Below, one piece after another: positions 17,082 through 26,267 of a stretch of DNA of 64,000 bases. The position numbers were made by a program, and so were the translations under genes. The stretch is from PALSA-350 sp963834445 (lineage in GTDB: Bacteria > Acidobacteriota > Terriglobia > Terriglobales > Acidobacteriaceae), in assembly GCA_963834445.1 (NCBI GenBank), contig CAWIBU010000009.1, positions 62,001 to 126,000 on the forward strand, read 5' to 3'. Under the pieces are notes generated by a model. The model worked only from the letters and a program-made list of their open reading frames with translations. It had not been told where the DNA came from and made no database searches. Positions within the stretch are counted from its first letter, which is position 1; each line of letters starts with the position of its first letter.

Positions 17082-17747
17082 GTGAACCAGAGTTTCACCT
17101 ACAGCCAGCGGCTTACCCTGGCGATTGTTCCGCGCCTGGTAGCACGGTTACTGCGGATACTCGACCGCACCTTGCGTTACGAAGTCGTGGTCGAGCCGGG
17201 TGCGGCGCCGGCAACGCCACCCGCCTTGCAGGTGTGGTGTTTCTGGCATCGCTGTCTTATTCCCTGCGCCTGCTATTTCCACGATCGATTCAAACCTGCC
17301 GTGCTGATCAGCCAAAGCTTCGATGGTGAGTTGATTGCGCGCACGATCGAGCGGCTCGGGTTTCTGACCGCGCGCGGATCGAGCACCCGCTCCGGAGGCA
17401 GCGGCCTGCTCGCGCTGGCCAAGGCCGTCGGACGAGGGAACCCTGCCGTCTTTACTGCGGATGGACCCCGCGGCCCCATCTATAAGGTCAAGCCTGGCGC
17501 GATCAAGCTATCTCAGCTGACCGGCTACCCCATCGGCATTTTCTACGCCCACCCGGAAAAAGCCTGGCTGCTGCGCTCCTGGGATCGCTTTCTCATTCCC
17601 AAGCCCTTCTCTCGCGTAGCCATCAGCTGGGGCCGCGACGTCGAGGTGCCCCAGACCGACGACCCACTTGTTCTCGAAGCCAAGCGGCTGGAAGTGGAAG
17701 AAGCCCTTGAGCGCGCCCGCCTCAACGCTGAGCATCACTTTGCCTAA
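17082..17747 (+). CDS. DUF374 lysophospholipid acyltransferase family protein
   Basis: The 221-residue protein shows the DUF374 pattern: WHR (the shortened acyltransferase HX4D-like region), SQSFDGELIARTIERLGF, then RGSSTRSGGSGLLAL and ADGPRGPIYKVKPGAIKLSQLTG. The family is related to LpxL/PlsC acyltransferases and is thought to add acyl chains to lipid A precursors or phospholipids at the inner membrane. A weakly hydrophobic N-terminal helix could anchor it. GTG 17082 is assumed as start although no clear ribosome-binding site is present. Its stop codon overlaps the stop of convergent queA (17744-17747). Confidence 0.85.
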   Translation: MNQSFTYSQRLTLAIVPRLVARLLRILDRTLRYEVVVEPGAAPATPPALQVWCFWHRCLIPCACYFHDRFKPAVLISQSFDGELIARTIERLGFLTARGSSTRSGGSGLLALAKAVGRGNPAVFTADGPRGPIYKVKPGAIKLSQLTGYPIGIFYAHPEKAWLLRSWDRFLIPKPFSRVAISWGRDVEVPQTDDPLVLEAKRLEVEEALERARLNAEHHFA

Positions 17748-18805
17748 GCAATGAACATGCAGTCGCCATAAGAAAAGAACCGGTAACCGCTCTCCACCGC
17801 ATGGCGGTAAGCGGCCAGAGTTTTCTCTTTTCCGGCAAACGCACTCACCAGCATCAGGAGGGTCGACTGCGGCAAATGAAAGTTGGTAAGCAGAGCCCCC
17901 ACGACCGCGAAACGGGATCCCGGAGAGAGAAAAATTTGTGTACTGCCGCTATGGGCCTCCAGCCTGCCGATCGCCGCGCAATGCTCCAGTACTCGCACGG
18001 TGGTCGTGCCACCCGCCACGACGCGGCGCCCGTCTGTCAGCGCGGCATTCACCAGGCGGGCCGTTTCTTCCGGCAAAGAATACCGCTCCGCGTGCAGACG
18101 AATCTCCGCCACCTCGGTCACCCGCACCGGTTGAAACGTACCCAGCCCCACATGGAGCGTGACGTGAGCGACGTGCACGCCGCGAGCGCGAATCTGCTCC
18201 AGAATCGCAGGCGTGAAGTGCAGCCCGGCGGTAGGGGCGGCTACCGATCCCCGCTGCCGCGCAAACACCGTCTGGTAACGCTCCCGATCCTGTGGTTGAT
18301 CGGGCGTCTGCTTAGGACGGCGGATATAAGGAGGCAGCGGCACGTGCCCCAGAATCTCCAGGCGGGCAAAAAAATCGTCCACCGGCGCAAAGCGAATCAG
18401 CCGCTCCCCAAACTCGCCTTCGGCCGCGACCGTGGCATGCAGCGCCTTCGCTCCCTCGGCATTGGAAAAAACCAGCTCATGGCCCACCACCATCCTGCGC
18501 GCCGGCCGCGACAGCGCCAGCCACTCCCACTCGCTGACCTGCTCGGTCAGCAGCACTTCCACTTTGCCTGCCGCCACGCCATTCGCCAGGCGAAGGCCAA
18601 ACAACCGGGCCGGAATCACGCGGCTGTCATTCAACACCAGCACATCGCCCGCACGCAGCAATTGCGGCAAATCGTGGAACCACAAATCCTGCCACGCGCC
18701 GGTCTTACGACTCAACGCCAGCATCCGGCTACCCCCACGTTCGGCGGGAGGTTGTTGCGCGATCAGCTCAGGAGGTAGCTCGAAGTCGAAGTCAGAGACC
18801 AGCAC
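17744..18805 (-). CDS. queA: S-adenosylmethionine:tRNA ribosyltransferase-isomerase
   Basis: The 353-residue protein matches QueA throughout: LVSDFDFELPPELIAQ at the N-terminus, LVLNDSRVIPARLFG, GHVPLPPYI, YQTVFARQRGSVAAPTAGLHFT, HVGLGTFQPV and TNFHLPQSTLLMLVSAFAG. QueA moves the ribosyl part of SAM onto preQ1 in tRNA to make epoxyqueuosine. The start is set at GTG 18805 because this gives the family N-terminus and length (E. coli 356); an upstream ATG at 18877 would add 24 non-conserved residues. No other queuosine gene is in the window. Confidence 0.95.
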   Translation of the reverse strand: MLVSDFDFELPPELIAQQPPAERGGSRMLALSRKTGAWQDLWFHDLPQLLRAGDVLVLNDSRVIPARLFGLRLANGVAAGKVEVLLTEQVSEWEWLALSRPARRMVVGHELVFSNAEGAKALHATVAAEGEFGERLIRFAPVDDFFARLEILGHVPLPPYIRRPKQTPDQPQDRERYQTVFARQRGSVAAPTAGLHFTPAILEQIRARGVHVAHVTLHVGLGTFQPVRVTEVAEIRLHAERYSLPEETARLVNAALTDGRRVVAGGTTTVRVLEHCAAIGRLEAHSGSTQIFLSPGSRFAVVGALLTNFHLPQSTLLMLVSAFAGKEKTLAAYRHAVESGYRFFSYGDCMFIA

Positions 18806-18897
18806 ATCTTTAATTGTATGAAAAGACGCCAGAGCAGCCGGGACCTGCCGGCCGAGGTCAATCGGGGGTATCCTCAAAAGAGAGAGAGGAATGCCTT

Positions 18898-19407
18898 ATG
18901 GCGACCACAACACATGTGCCGGTCGAGGTCTATCTGCGCTCTTCGTATGAACCCGACGCGGAATATGTTGATGGAGAAATTAAGGAACGTTTCGCCGGAG
19001 AGTACGACCACTCGTTGTGGATGGGCGCGATTTTAAAGGCTTTTTCGGAGCACGAAAAAGAGTGGAATATTCAAACGTTGCCTCCGTTGCGGATCAGGGT
19101 CGCGGCCACAACCTTTCGCGTTCCGGACGTCACGCTGTTGGATCGAAGCCAACCAAAGGAACAGATCATCACGCATCCTCCACTCGCTGTATTTGAGATC
19201 CTGTCTTCGCAAGACAGCTTGCATTCTTTAGGACGCAAACTGGAAGACTACCGCATCATGGGTATCCCGGAGATCTGGGTCATCGATCCGCAAGAGAGCA
19301 CTTTTTCTCGCTACCAGGATGGGCAGATCATCCCCAACAACACCTTCTCCCACGCCGAAAAGGGAATCACTTTCGACATGAATGAAATCAAGAAGCTGCT
19401 CGACTAA
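18898..19407 (+). CDS. Uma2 family putative endonuclease
   Basis: The 169-residue product fits Uma2 (DUF820), a PD-(D/E)XK nuclease-like family that is expanded in Cyanobacteria, Chloroflexi and Acidobacteria. Visible landmarks are VEVYLRSSYEPDAEYVDGEI, the VPDVTLLD strand with the conserved Asp, the catalytic-type ILSSQD and the LGRKLEDYRIMGIPEIWVIDP block with Lys and Tyr. Biological role and substrate of Uma2 proteins are unknown. ATG 18898 has an AGAGG about 9 bases upstream. Its stop is 3 bases before the polA start, so both may share a transcript. Confidence 0.85.
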   Translation: MATTTHVPVEVYLRSSYEPDAEYVDGEIKERFAGEYDHSLWMGAILKAFSEHEKEWNIQTLPPLRIRVAATTFRVPDVTLLDRSQPKEQIITHPPLAVFEILSSQDSLHSLGRKLEDYRIMGIPEIWVIDPQESTFSRYQDGQIIPNNTFSHAEKGITFDMNEIKKLLD

Positions 19408-19410
19408 TTA

Positions 19411-22197
19411 ATGGCGTCGCCCACCCAAATAGCTGCAAACCCCAGGAAGCCCGTCTTTCTGCTCGACGCGATGTCGTTCATCTTTCGCGCCTATCACGCC
19501 ATGCAGCGTCAGCGGCCCATGTCCACGCGCAGCGGCGTGCCGACTGCTGCAACATTTGTCTTCGTCAACATGATCAACAAGCTACGCCGCGATTTCCAAC
19601 CGGAGTACTTTGCCGCCGTGTTCGATGTAAGCGGCGCGGTGTTTCGCGACGAGCGCTCCCGCACCATCGCCACCGTGCGCAAGTGGAATATCAAAACCCA
19701 GACCTTTGATGAAATCGACTACGAAGGCTACAAAGCCAATCGCACCGAGATGCCGCCCGACCTGGCCCAGCAGCTGCCCTTCATCCGCCGTTCGCTCGAG
19801 GCCTTTCGTATTCCCATCCTGCAATCGGAAGGGTTTGAAGCCGACGACGTGATCGGCACCCTGGCGCGACAGGCCGCCGAGCAAGGGCACGATGTCTTCG
19901 TCGTCTCCAATGACAAAGACATGCTGCAACTGGTGACCGGCCAGGTAAAAGTGCTTAACCCTGTTAAGGACAACCTGATTCTCGATCGCGAGAAAGTGAT
20001 TGAAGTACTCGGTGTAGCGCCGGAGCAGGTCATCGATGTGATGGCACTGCGCGGCGACTCCATTGACAACATCCCTGGCGCACCCGGCATCGGCGACAAG
20101 GGCTCGGTCGAGCTCATTCAGCAGTTCGGCAGCGTCGAGGGGGTGCTCGATCACGCCGCGGAAGTCAAACGTAAAACCTATCGCGAATCGCTCGAAAACA
20201 ATCGCGACATGATCCTGCTCAGCAAAGAGCTGGTGACCATTCATTGTGAAGTGCCGGTTTCGCTCGACCTGGAAAAAATGCTCACCCAGGCGCCCGATGT
20301 GAGCGCCTGCCGCGCTCTCTTCAACGAGCTGGAATTCACCACCATGCTCAAGGAACTGGCCCCCGAAGAGCAGGCCACGCCGCTGACTACGATCCTCGAT
20401 CCGTCGCCCGATGAGGTAACCCGGTTTGTGCAAGCGGCCCAGGGCAAAGGTTTCGCCCTGGCCTTCGACACCACCCTGCTTGAGGTCGCCGCAGAACAAG
20501 TGGCCGAGGCAGAAGGCGAAGCCATCGAAGAGGAAGAGCCGCAGCTCAGGAGCATGTCGCTGTTCGCCCAGCCCGATGCCTTGCCCCAGGCCGATGCGGC
20601 TCCGCCGGCCTTGCGCATCGCGGTCTCCGCCGAGCCCGGCCGGGTCCTCGTCTTTTGCGGGGGCCCATCGCTCGACGCCCTGCGCACGCTGCTGGGGGAT
20701 GAGCAAACACCCAAGCTGGTCCACGATCTCAAGGCCGCCCTGCGCATTCTCTCCGCCCACGGCAACCGCCTCCACCTGGCGGGTCCGGTCGATGATGTGA
20801 TGTTGTATTCCTACCTCATCAATCCCACGCACACCACGCATTACCTGGGCGACGTGGCCGCGCGCTTTACCAGCCGGGCGTTGCCGGTCGCAAGCGAGGA
20901 GCTGTTGCCTGCATCGGCCCAGGCCATCCAGACCCTTGCTCCTCTGCTCAAGCAAGACATCGAGTCGCAAGGCACGAGTGACGTATATCGTGACATCGAT
21001 CTGCCGCTGGTGCCTGTGCTGTTGCGCATGGAAGAGGCCGGCGTCCGCATCGATCGTGCCGTTCTCTCCGCCATGGCCGACCGCCTGGCGATCGAAATGC
21101 AAACGGTCAGCGAGCAGATCTTCGCGGGCTCGGGCCACCGCTTCAACATCAACTCCCCCAAGCAACTGGGCGATGTTCTGTTCAACAAGATGAATCTTCC
21201 CAAGCCAATGAAGTATGGCAAGGGTAAGGTCGTTTCGACTGCGGTGGATGTGCTGGAGGAGCTGGCGCAGCATAACGAAGTTCCGCGCCAGGTGCTGCAA
21301 TACCGGCAGCTGGCCAAGCTCAAGTCAAATTATGTCGATTCGCTGCCCTTGCTGGCCGATGCCGAAGGGCGGGTCCACACCACGTTCAACCAGGTGGGCA
21401 CGGCGACAGGGCGTTTGTCTTCCACCAATCCAAATCTGCAGAATATTCCCATCAAGACGGAGCTGGGCCGCGAGATCCGCGCCGCGTTTATTGCCGCCCC
21501 TGGAAATCAACTCATCTCCGCCGACTACTCGCAGATCGAACTGCGGCTCATGGCGCACTTTTCGGAAGATCCTCTGTTGGTGCGCGCCTTTGCCGAAGGG
21601 CAGGATATTCACACGCTCACCGCCGCTGAAGTATTCGGCGTAGCTGCCGAGGGCATGGATAAGCAGACCCGTGACCGCGCCAAGGCGGTCAATTTCGGCA
21701 TCGTTTACGGCATTTCCCCGTTTGGTTTGGCGGCGCAACTGGGCATCGAGCAAAACGTGGCCCGGCTGTACATCGAAACCTATTTCGCCCGTTACAGCGG
21801 GGTCCGCAGCTACATCGATCGGCTGCTCGAAGAAACGCGCAAGGAACAAAAAGTGCGTACTCTCTTTGGCCGTGTTCGTCCCATCCCTGACATGCAGAGC
21901 CGCAATGCAAATCTTCGCGGCTTCGCCGAACGCACGGCGGTGAACACGCCACTCCAGGGCACCGCGGCCGACCTGATCAAGATTGCCATGATCCGTATCG
22001 ACCGCCGTTTGAGAGAAGAGAACTTCGCAGCGAAGATGACTCTTCAGGTCCACGACGAGCTCCTTTTCGACGTTCCAGAAAAAGAAGTCGACCAGCTCAA
22101 GCAACTGGTGAAACATGAAATGGAAACCGTCATTGCGCTCAAAGTCCCAATCGTAGTCGACTGCGGAGCAGGCCCCAACTGGCGCGATCTGAAATAG
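19411..22197 (+). CDS. polA: DNA polymerase I
   Basis: The 928-residue protein has a 5'-3' exonuclease domain (residues about 15-310; FEADDVIGTLA, SNDKDMLQLV, PGIGDKGSVELI), a degenerate 3'-5' exonuclease domain (about 330-560), and a family A polymerase domain with DYSQIELRLMAHF (about 704), RDRAKAVNFGIVYG (about 757) and QVHDELLF (about 879). Pol I fills gaps and removes RNA primers. In the middle domain the metal-binding acids are missing: FDTTLLE replaces the usual FDTE motif, KLVHDLKAAL lacks the second Asp, and the third motif is not recognisable. It is probably without proofreading, as in Thermus. Translation may be coupled to the Uma2 gene. Confidence 0.97.
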   Translation: MASPTQIAANPRKPVFLLDAMSFIFRAYHAMQRQRPMSTRSGVPTAATFVFVNMINKLRRDFQPEYFAAVFDVSGAVFRDERSRTIATVRKWNIKTQTFDEIDYEGYKANRTEMPPDLAQQLPFIRRSLEAFRIPILQSEGFEADDVIGTLARQAAEQGHDVFVVSNDKDMLQLVTGQVKVLNPVKDNLILDREKVIEVLGVAPEQVIDVMALRGDSIDNIPGAPGIGDKGSVELIQQFGSVEGVLDHAAEVKRKTYRESLENNRDMILLSKELVTIHCEVPVSLDLEKMLTQAPDVSACRALFNELEFTTMLKELAPEEQATPLTTILDPSPDEVTRFVQAAQGKGFALAFDTTLLEVAAEQVAEAEGEAIEEEEPQLRSMSLFAQPDALPQADAAPPALRIAVSAEPGRVLVFCGGPSLDALRTLLGDEQTPKLVHDLKAALRILSAHGNRLHLAGPVDDVMLYSYLINPTHTTHYLGDVAARFTSRALPVASEELLPASAQAIQTLAPLLKQDIESQGTSDVYRDIDLPLVPVLLRMEEAGVRIDRAVLSAMADRLAIEMQTVSEQIFAGSGHRFNINSPKQLGDVLFNKMNLPKPMKYGKGKVVSTAVDVLEELAQHNEVPRQVLQYRQLAKLKSNYVDSLPLLADAEGRVHTTFNQVGTATGRLSSTNPNLQNIPIKTELGREIRAAFIAAPGNQLISADYSQIELRLMAHFSEDPLLVRAFAEGQDIHTLTAAEVFGVAAEGMDKQTRDRAKAVNFGIVYGISPFGLAAQLGIEQNVARLYIETYFARYSGVRSYIDRLLEETRKEQKVRTLFGRVRPIPDMQSRNANLRGFAERTAVNTPLQGTAADLIKIAMIRIDRRLREENFAAKMTLQVHDELLFDVPEKEVDQLKQLVKHEMETVIALKVPIVVDCGAGPNWRDLK

Positions 22198-22208
22198 AAT
22201 CACGTCTC

Positions 22209-22652
22209 ATGCTCTCTTCGGGGCAAGTGTTCGATTTGCTTCTCGGAGCGTGGACCTTTGTGCGTGAGGTTTCTTCCCAGGCCACTATGGTCGGCCGATC
22301 CACGATTGCTTTGCTCGAAGAGGGAACCGCTCTGTATCAGGAAGCCGCGCAGGTGACTCTTGCCAACGGCCAGACGCTGAACGGTCAACAACGCTACCTC
22401 TATCGGCGCTCCCCGCATCCAGCGAACGGCTTCGACATTCTCTTCGACCGCACGCAGCAGCTCTTCCAGAGCCTACAGTTCTCGCCCTCCGGCAACGGGA
22501 GGCTCGCCGCGCGTGCAAGCCACCTGTGTAAAGCGGACTCCTATTTCTCGGAGTATGCGTTGGTCGGGGAAGACCGTTTCCACGTGCGGCACACGGTTCG
22601 CGGTCCGCAGAAAGATTATGTTGTGCGCACGACCTATCTCCGGATCGGTTGA
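22209..22652 (+). CDS. DUF6314-like protein
   Basis: The 147-residue product has the lipocalin-like pattern of the DUF6314 family: LLGAWTFVREV at the N-terminus, ALYQEAAQVTLANG, QRYLYR, FDILFD, the conserved ASHLCKADSYFSEYAL, and the C-terminal VRGPQKDYVVRTTYLR. It is soluble and likely a small beta-barrel. The function of the family is unknown. It starts 11 bases after polA on the same strand and is probably read from the same transcript. Confidence 0.75.
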   Translation: MLSSGQVFDLLLGAWTFVREVSSQATMVGRSTIALLEEGTALYQEAAQVTLANGQTLNGQQRYLYRRSPHPANGFDILFDRTQQLFQSLQFSPSGNGRLAARASHLCKADSYFSEYALVGEDRFHVRHTVRGPQKDYVVRTTYLRIG

Positions 22653-22853
22653 GCGGGAGTGATGGCCACGAGACTTGACCAAGAGACGCTTTTTGATGCT
22701 GTACCCGGTTTTGTATCAGGTCACGACTTAGCGCTGCGGAAAACGCTTTCCGTGAAGCGTACGGGCTTTAGCGCACATGATGAATAAAAAGCGATCGGCT
22801 ATAGCCGCTGAAAGGCCTCTTCTCCACATGATTGCGCCGGACTCAGGACCTGA

Positions 22854-23107
22854 AGAGCGTGTGTGAGAAAGGGGAAAACCGCAGATCTCTCCACTGCGCT
22901 GCGCTCCGGTCGAGATGACAAAGTTGTGGGTAAGCATCGCCCCCTTTCCATGGAAAAGGGTCCGATGCATACCCACAACTTCGTTCCAGTATTAGAGCTG
23001 ATTTTCCATGAAGAAGCGGTCGATGCTTACCCACAACTTTGTCATCTCGACCGGAGCGCAGCGCAGTTGAGAGATCTGCGGTTTTCCCCATTCTCACAAA
23101 AGCTCTG
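22854..23107. repeat. Nested inverted repeat (palindromic dispersed repeat, copy 2)
   Basis: The 581-base gap 22653-23233 has no gene. Its centre holds an inverted repeat with arms of about 86 bases (22854-22939 and 23021-23107), sharing the GCAGATCTCTCCACTGCGCT core of the repeat at 3364. A third partial arm (22963-22979, GATGCATACCCACAAC) can pair with the left arm instead, so alternative hairpins are possible. The flank 22653-22853 shows nothing recognisable. Confidence 0.9.
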
Positions 23108-23233
23108 AAGCCCGTGTCCTTCCCGCACAGGTTTTTCCTCAGCCCGTTTACTCCGGCCGCAAAGGCACGAAATGAAAATTAGCCTTTGGCTGCAGCGTTT
23201 CCACTGAGTCAGCTATTGACCGATCACCGGCTG

Positions 23234-26113
23234 TCAAAAGTTGAACGATACCTGGAGATCAATGCTTCGATTCGAAGAAGGCGACGAAAAGAAGCCGCCC
23301 GCCAACGCATTCGATTTACCAAACAAGGGCGACTCCAAGACCCCTACCGGCGGCGCCAGATTCACGTTGTTGAAGATGTTCCTGCCCATGGCGGTGAAGC
23401 TTAGCGAATAGCGCCGCGCAGCCTGCTGATCGAACATCGGCGGCCTGCCACCGGAACTGCTCAAGCCTCCTGGCCCTAGTCCACCGCCCGGAGGGCCACC
23501 GCCTCCTGGTCCGCGGCCGCCGCCCCCGCCCGGAGGCGGCCCATTAAAGCCGCCACCCCCGGCTCGCTCACTCCGCGGCCCGATGCCGATCGACTTGCTC
23601 AGGCGCAGGTTGGTGCTGAACTGTTTTGGTCCGTTGACAAAGTTATACGGAATGCGCGCCTCGCCGGCCGAAGGGTTCAAGTCAAAGTTGCCATATTTTG
23701 TATTCATCACATCGGTGCTGGAAGAAGTGGCGAACGAAGGCCGGTCGTTGAACTGGTTATCACCGTTCAGGTCTTGTCCAACCGTGATGTTAAAGGGTGA
23801 ACCCGAATCCGTTACCACGAATGGACTGATGGAGATCCCGAGCGGCGCCAAATAGTTGCCGCCCAACAGAAACCGATGATGAGTGTCAAAGGTCGATCGG
23901 CCATAATCCGCTTTAGGGTCAAATTGATTCGAGGGAAAGTACGCCGCTCCCGACGTATCGGCCTTGGCGAAGTTCAGTACATAGAAGCCAAACAGGCTGA
24001 CCTTGCGTGCGCGCACACTGAAATTCGTGATCAATTGGTTCTGATGGTAAATGCCGCCGGACTGATATTGATACGTATTCTCGTTTATGCCATTGGGGCG
24101 CACACCCGTGCCGGTGGTCACGTCATAGGTGCCGGGAAGAAAGGCGTTGATGTTGTCTGTATACAGCTGATGCAAACCGCTCGAGTTGATATACGTGCTG
24201 GCGATTGTTATATTCTTCCCGAATCGATGTTCCACACCAATGGCCGCCTGCATGTTCACCGGCGCCTTGAGATCGGGCGAGATAGAGTAGGTCGTGGGCG
24301 CCGCTTCGCTGGCCTGGAGCGTGGTGGTCGAAATCGCCGTCGTGCCGGGAGCCGGATTCTTCACCACGTACTGCTGCTGATTAATGCCATTCTGACGAAT
24401 CGCCTGCAAGACGTTGGTCGCTTGAAAACGGTCAAAGAACCAGCCATAACCACCGCGGATCACGGTCTTGGCCGGGCCGCCTTTGCTGCCCACAGCCCAG
24501 GCAAACGCAAGCCGCGGGCCAAAGTCGGCGTGATCGCTGATCCGGTTCTGGCCCTCGTAGCGCAGCCCATAGCTGAGCGTAAAGCTTGGCCGCAGGCGCC
24601 AGTCATCCTGAAAGAACACGCCGGCGTCAAAAAGATTCACGCGCGCCGCAGGCGTACCCACCGTCACCTCGTACTGCGAGGGCAAGCCCGCCGCATAGCT
24701 GTTCAGAGAAGCATAGGTATAGTTTCCATTGAACCCCGCATTCGAGTCATTTGCGTCCCGCACAAACCGAAGCCGCGCCCCGAAACGGATGGCGTGCGCC
24801 CCCAGCGACGCAGTGGTGTAATTCTGCAGCTCGTAATGATCCTGCGCGTCCCGAATCGTGCCCTCGTTGCTGCCGCCGCCGGTAAAGGCGCCTTGCACCG
24901 TGATAGTCGGCGTAGCGTAGAGCGGAATCTGATTGTCGCGATCGCGAATATATTCAAAGCGCGTCTCATTAATGACTCGCGCCCCGAGCACCTGGGTGTC
25001 GCTCAACTGCAAAGTGTTTTCTTCGTTCAGCGTGTTGTAGCCCTGCGTCTGCAGGGCAAACTGCGACACCCCATTGTTGGTGCTCTTCTGCCGGTCAAAC
25101 ATGTAGCGGAACGTGAGCGTGTTGCTCGGCGTGAGTTGCAGATCAAGACGCGGACTGATATCCATGCGCGATTGCGGATTGGGAACCGCCGCCGCGTAGT
25201 TATAGCTCTCGCCCGTTGCATCCAGCAACTGCGCGTTGATGATGGAGTTGGCATTGTTGTCGCGCCGGAATCCGCTCAGGAACCAGGAAGCCCGGCTGTT
25301 CAAAGAGCCGCTCACATTGCCCAGAAAAAAGGTGGAGTAGTAGGCAGGCTCGCTGCTCACAAACGTGTTCAGCGAGTTGAAGGCGGAATCATTGCCGTTG
25401 GTCATAATCGATCCGTGCAGCTTGTCCGTGCCCGGCTTGGTCAGGATCTCGATGCGTCCGTAACCGAGCTTGTCGAATTCAGCGGAAAAAGGGTTCTGGT
25501 TGATTCTGATTTCACGGATGGAAGACTTGGGGGGCAGTTGTCCTCCGGAAAACCCGTCGATGTAAATCTGACCGCCATTTGGGCCCGCTGCCGGGCCGGC
25601 CAGTGCATTCAACTCATCCTGCAGTTGATCGGGATCGTCAGAGAGCGCGTCCAGGTCTTTGCCCTTGATGACAATGGAGCTGGCGTTATTGTCCGGGCTG
25701 GTGTCGAGCCCCGCGCCCTGTTCGGTAACCGTAATTTGCTGCTGGTCCACCGCAATACTCAGCACGAGATTCTGTACAGAAGCGCGCCCCGCCACCACCG
25801 TCACCGCCTGCGCCTGGGCCAACGCAAGCCCCTGCGCGGTGACGTTGAGCGTGTAGTTGCCGGGCAGAAGCTGCGGAAACGCATAGCTGCCGTCAGCGCC
25901 GGTCTCGACCGTCGTCGTGGCGCCATCCGCTGCCAGCAGGATGACAACCGCCTTCACCACGCGGGCCCCGGAGGGATCGGTAGCCACGCCATGCAGCGAT
26001 CCGCTGGTCTGCCAGGCAAATAGAGGTGAGGCGCAGAGGAAGCAAAGCAATACCAGGGTGATGCGCCAGGCGTTCAGGCGAAAGTATGTGCGAGCAGGCG
26101 AGTGGTTTCTCAT
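23234..26113 (-). CDS. TonB-dependent receptor-like outer-membrane protein with carboxypeptidase-regulatory domain
   Basis: The 959-residue protein has a signal peptide (to about residue 34, ending FAWQ), a carboxypeptidase-regulatory-like domain (about 36-115; GSLHGVATDPSGARVVKAVV, YAFPQLLPGNYTLNV), a plug-like region (IYIDGFSGGQLPPKSSIREI) and a long barrel ending in LQVSFNF. This is the acidobacterial/Oar-like type. Near residues 860-900 is a striking Gly/Pro-rich loop (stretches of GGGG and PPGG). Function: probably uptake or secretion of large substrates across the outer membrane; the substrate is unknown. It is divergent from a two-component system, which suggests regulation by it. AAAGGAG abuts the ATG at 26113, so the true start may differ slightly. 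Confidence 0.9.
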   Translation of the reverse strand: MRNHSPARTYFRLNAWRITLVLLCFLCASPLFAWQTSGSLHGVATDPSGARVVKAVVILLAADGATTTVETGADGSYAFPQLLPGNYTLNVTAQGLALAQAQAVTVVAGRASVQNLVLSIAVDQQQITVTEQGAGLDTSPDNNASSIVIKGKDLDALSDDPDQLQDELNALAGPAAGPNGGQIYIDGFSGGQLPPKSSIREIRINQNPFSAEFDKLGYGRIEILTKPGTDKLHGSIMTNGNDSAFNSLNTFVSSEPAYYSTFFLGNVSGSLNSRASWFLSGFRRDNNANSIINAQLLDATGESYNYAAAVPNPQSRMDISPRLDLQLTPSNTLTFRYMFDRQKSTNNGVSQFALQTQGYNTLNEENTLQLSDTQVLGARVINETRFEYIRDRDNQIPLYATPTITVQGAFTGGGSNEGTIRDAQDHYELQNYTTASLGAHAIRFGARLRFVRDANDSNAGFNGNYTYASLNSYAAGLPSQYEVTVGTPAARVNLFDAGVFFQDDWRLRPSFTLSYGLRYEGQNRISDHADFGPRLAFAWAVGSKGGPAKTVIRGGYGWFFDRFQATNVLQAIRQNGINQQQYVVKNPAPGTTAISTTTLQASEAAPTTYSISPDLKAPVNMQAAIGVEHRFGKNITIASTYINSSGLHQLYTDNINAFLPGTYDVTTGTGVRPNGINENTYQYQSGGIYHQNQLITNFSVRARKVSLFGFYVLNFAKADTSGAAYFPSNQFDPKADYGRSTFDTHHRFLLGGNYLAPLGISISPFVVTDSGSPFNITVGQDLNGDNQFNDRPSFATSSSTDVMNTKYGNFDLNPSAGEARIPYNFVNGPKQFSTNLRLSKSIGIGPRSERAGGGGFNGPPPGGGGGRGPGGGGPPGGGLGPGGLSSSGGRPPMFDQQAARRYSLSFTAMGRNIFNNVNLAPPVGVLESPLFGKSNALAGGFFSSPSSNRSIDLQVSFNF

Positions 26114-26177
26114 CTCCTTTAGCAGACAACGTCTACCCTGCCGCTGCGGTCATATTGGGTAACTCTTGGTAAAGGAC

Positions 26178-26195
26178 TGTCACGGATCTGTGACA
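26178..26195. promoter_or_regulatory. Palindrome TGTCAC-N6-GTGACA in the divergent TonB/TCS promoter region
   Basis: TGTCAC (26178-26183) and GTGACA (26190-26195) form a perfect dyad with a 6-base spacer, located between the divergent receptor gene (start 26113) and the response regulator (start about 26268). The geometry suits a dimeric DNA-binding protein. The adjacent regulator is the obvious candidate, but OmpR-type regulators usually prefer direct repeats, so another factor is possible. Confidence 0.5.
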
Positions 26196-26267
26196 ATTTG
26201 TTACATTTCCCACGCTCCCGGACGGCAGGATCGGCGTAGTCTCGGTAGGGACAGAAAGACGCGGCCT

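Noticed and set aside
16571..17329. 252-codon plus-strand frame running into the DUF374 gene
   Set aside because: It overlaps the conserved DUF374 gene in another frame and has no protein-like pattern.
22728..23110. Several open frames of 75-85 codons across the repeat, translating to TGAQRSGEICG-like peptides
   Set aside because: They are translations of the palindromic repeat in different frames, recur identically in other gaps and have no ribosome-binding sites.
23876..26023. 715-codon plus-strand frame opposite the TonB receptor
   Set aside because: It is the antisense of a clearly conserved receptor and shows Arg/Val/His-rich composition typical of antisense GC-rich frames.
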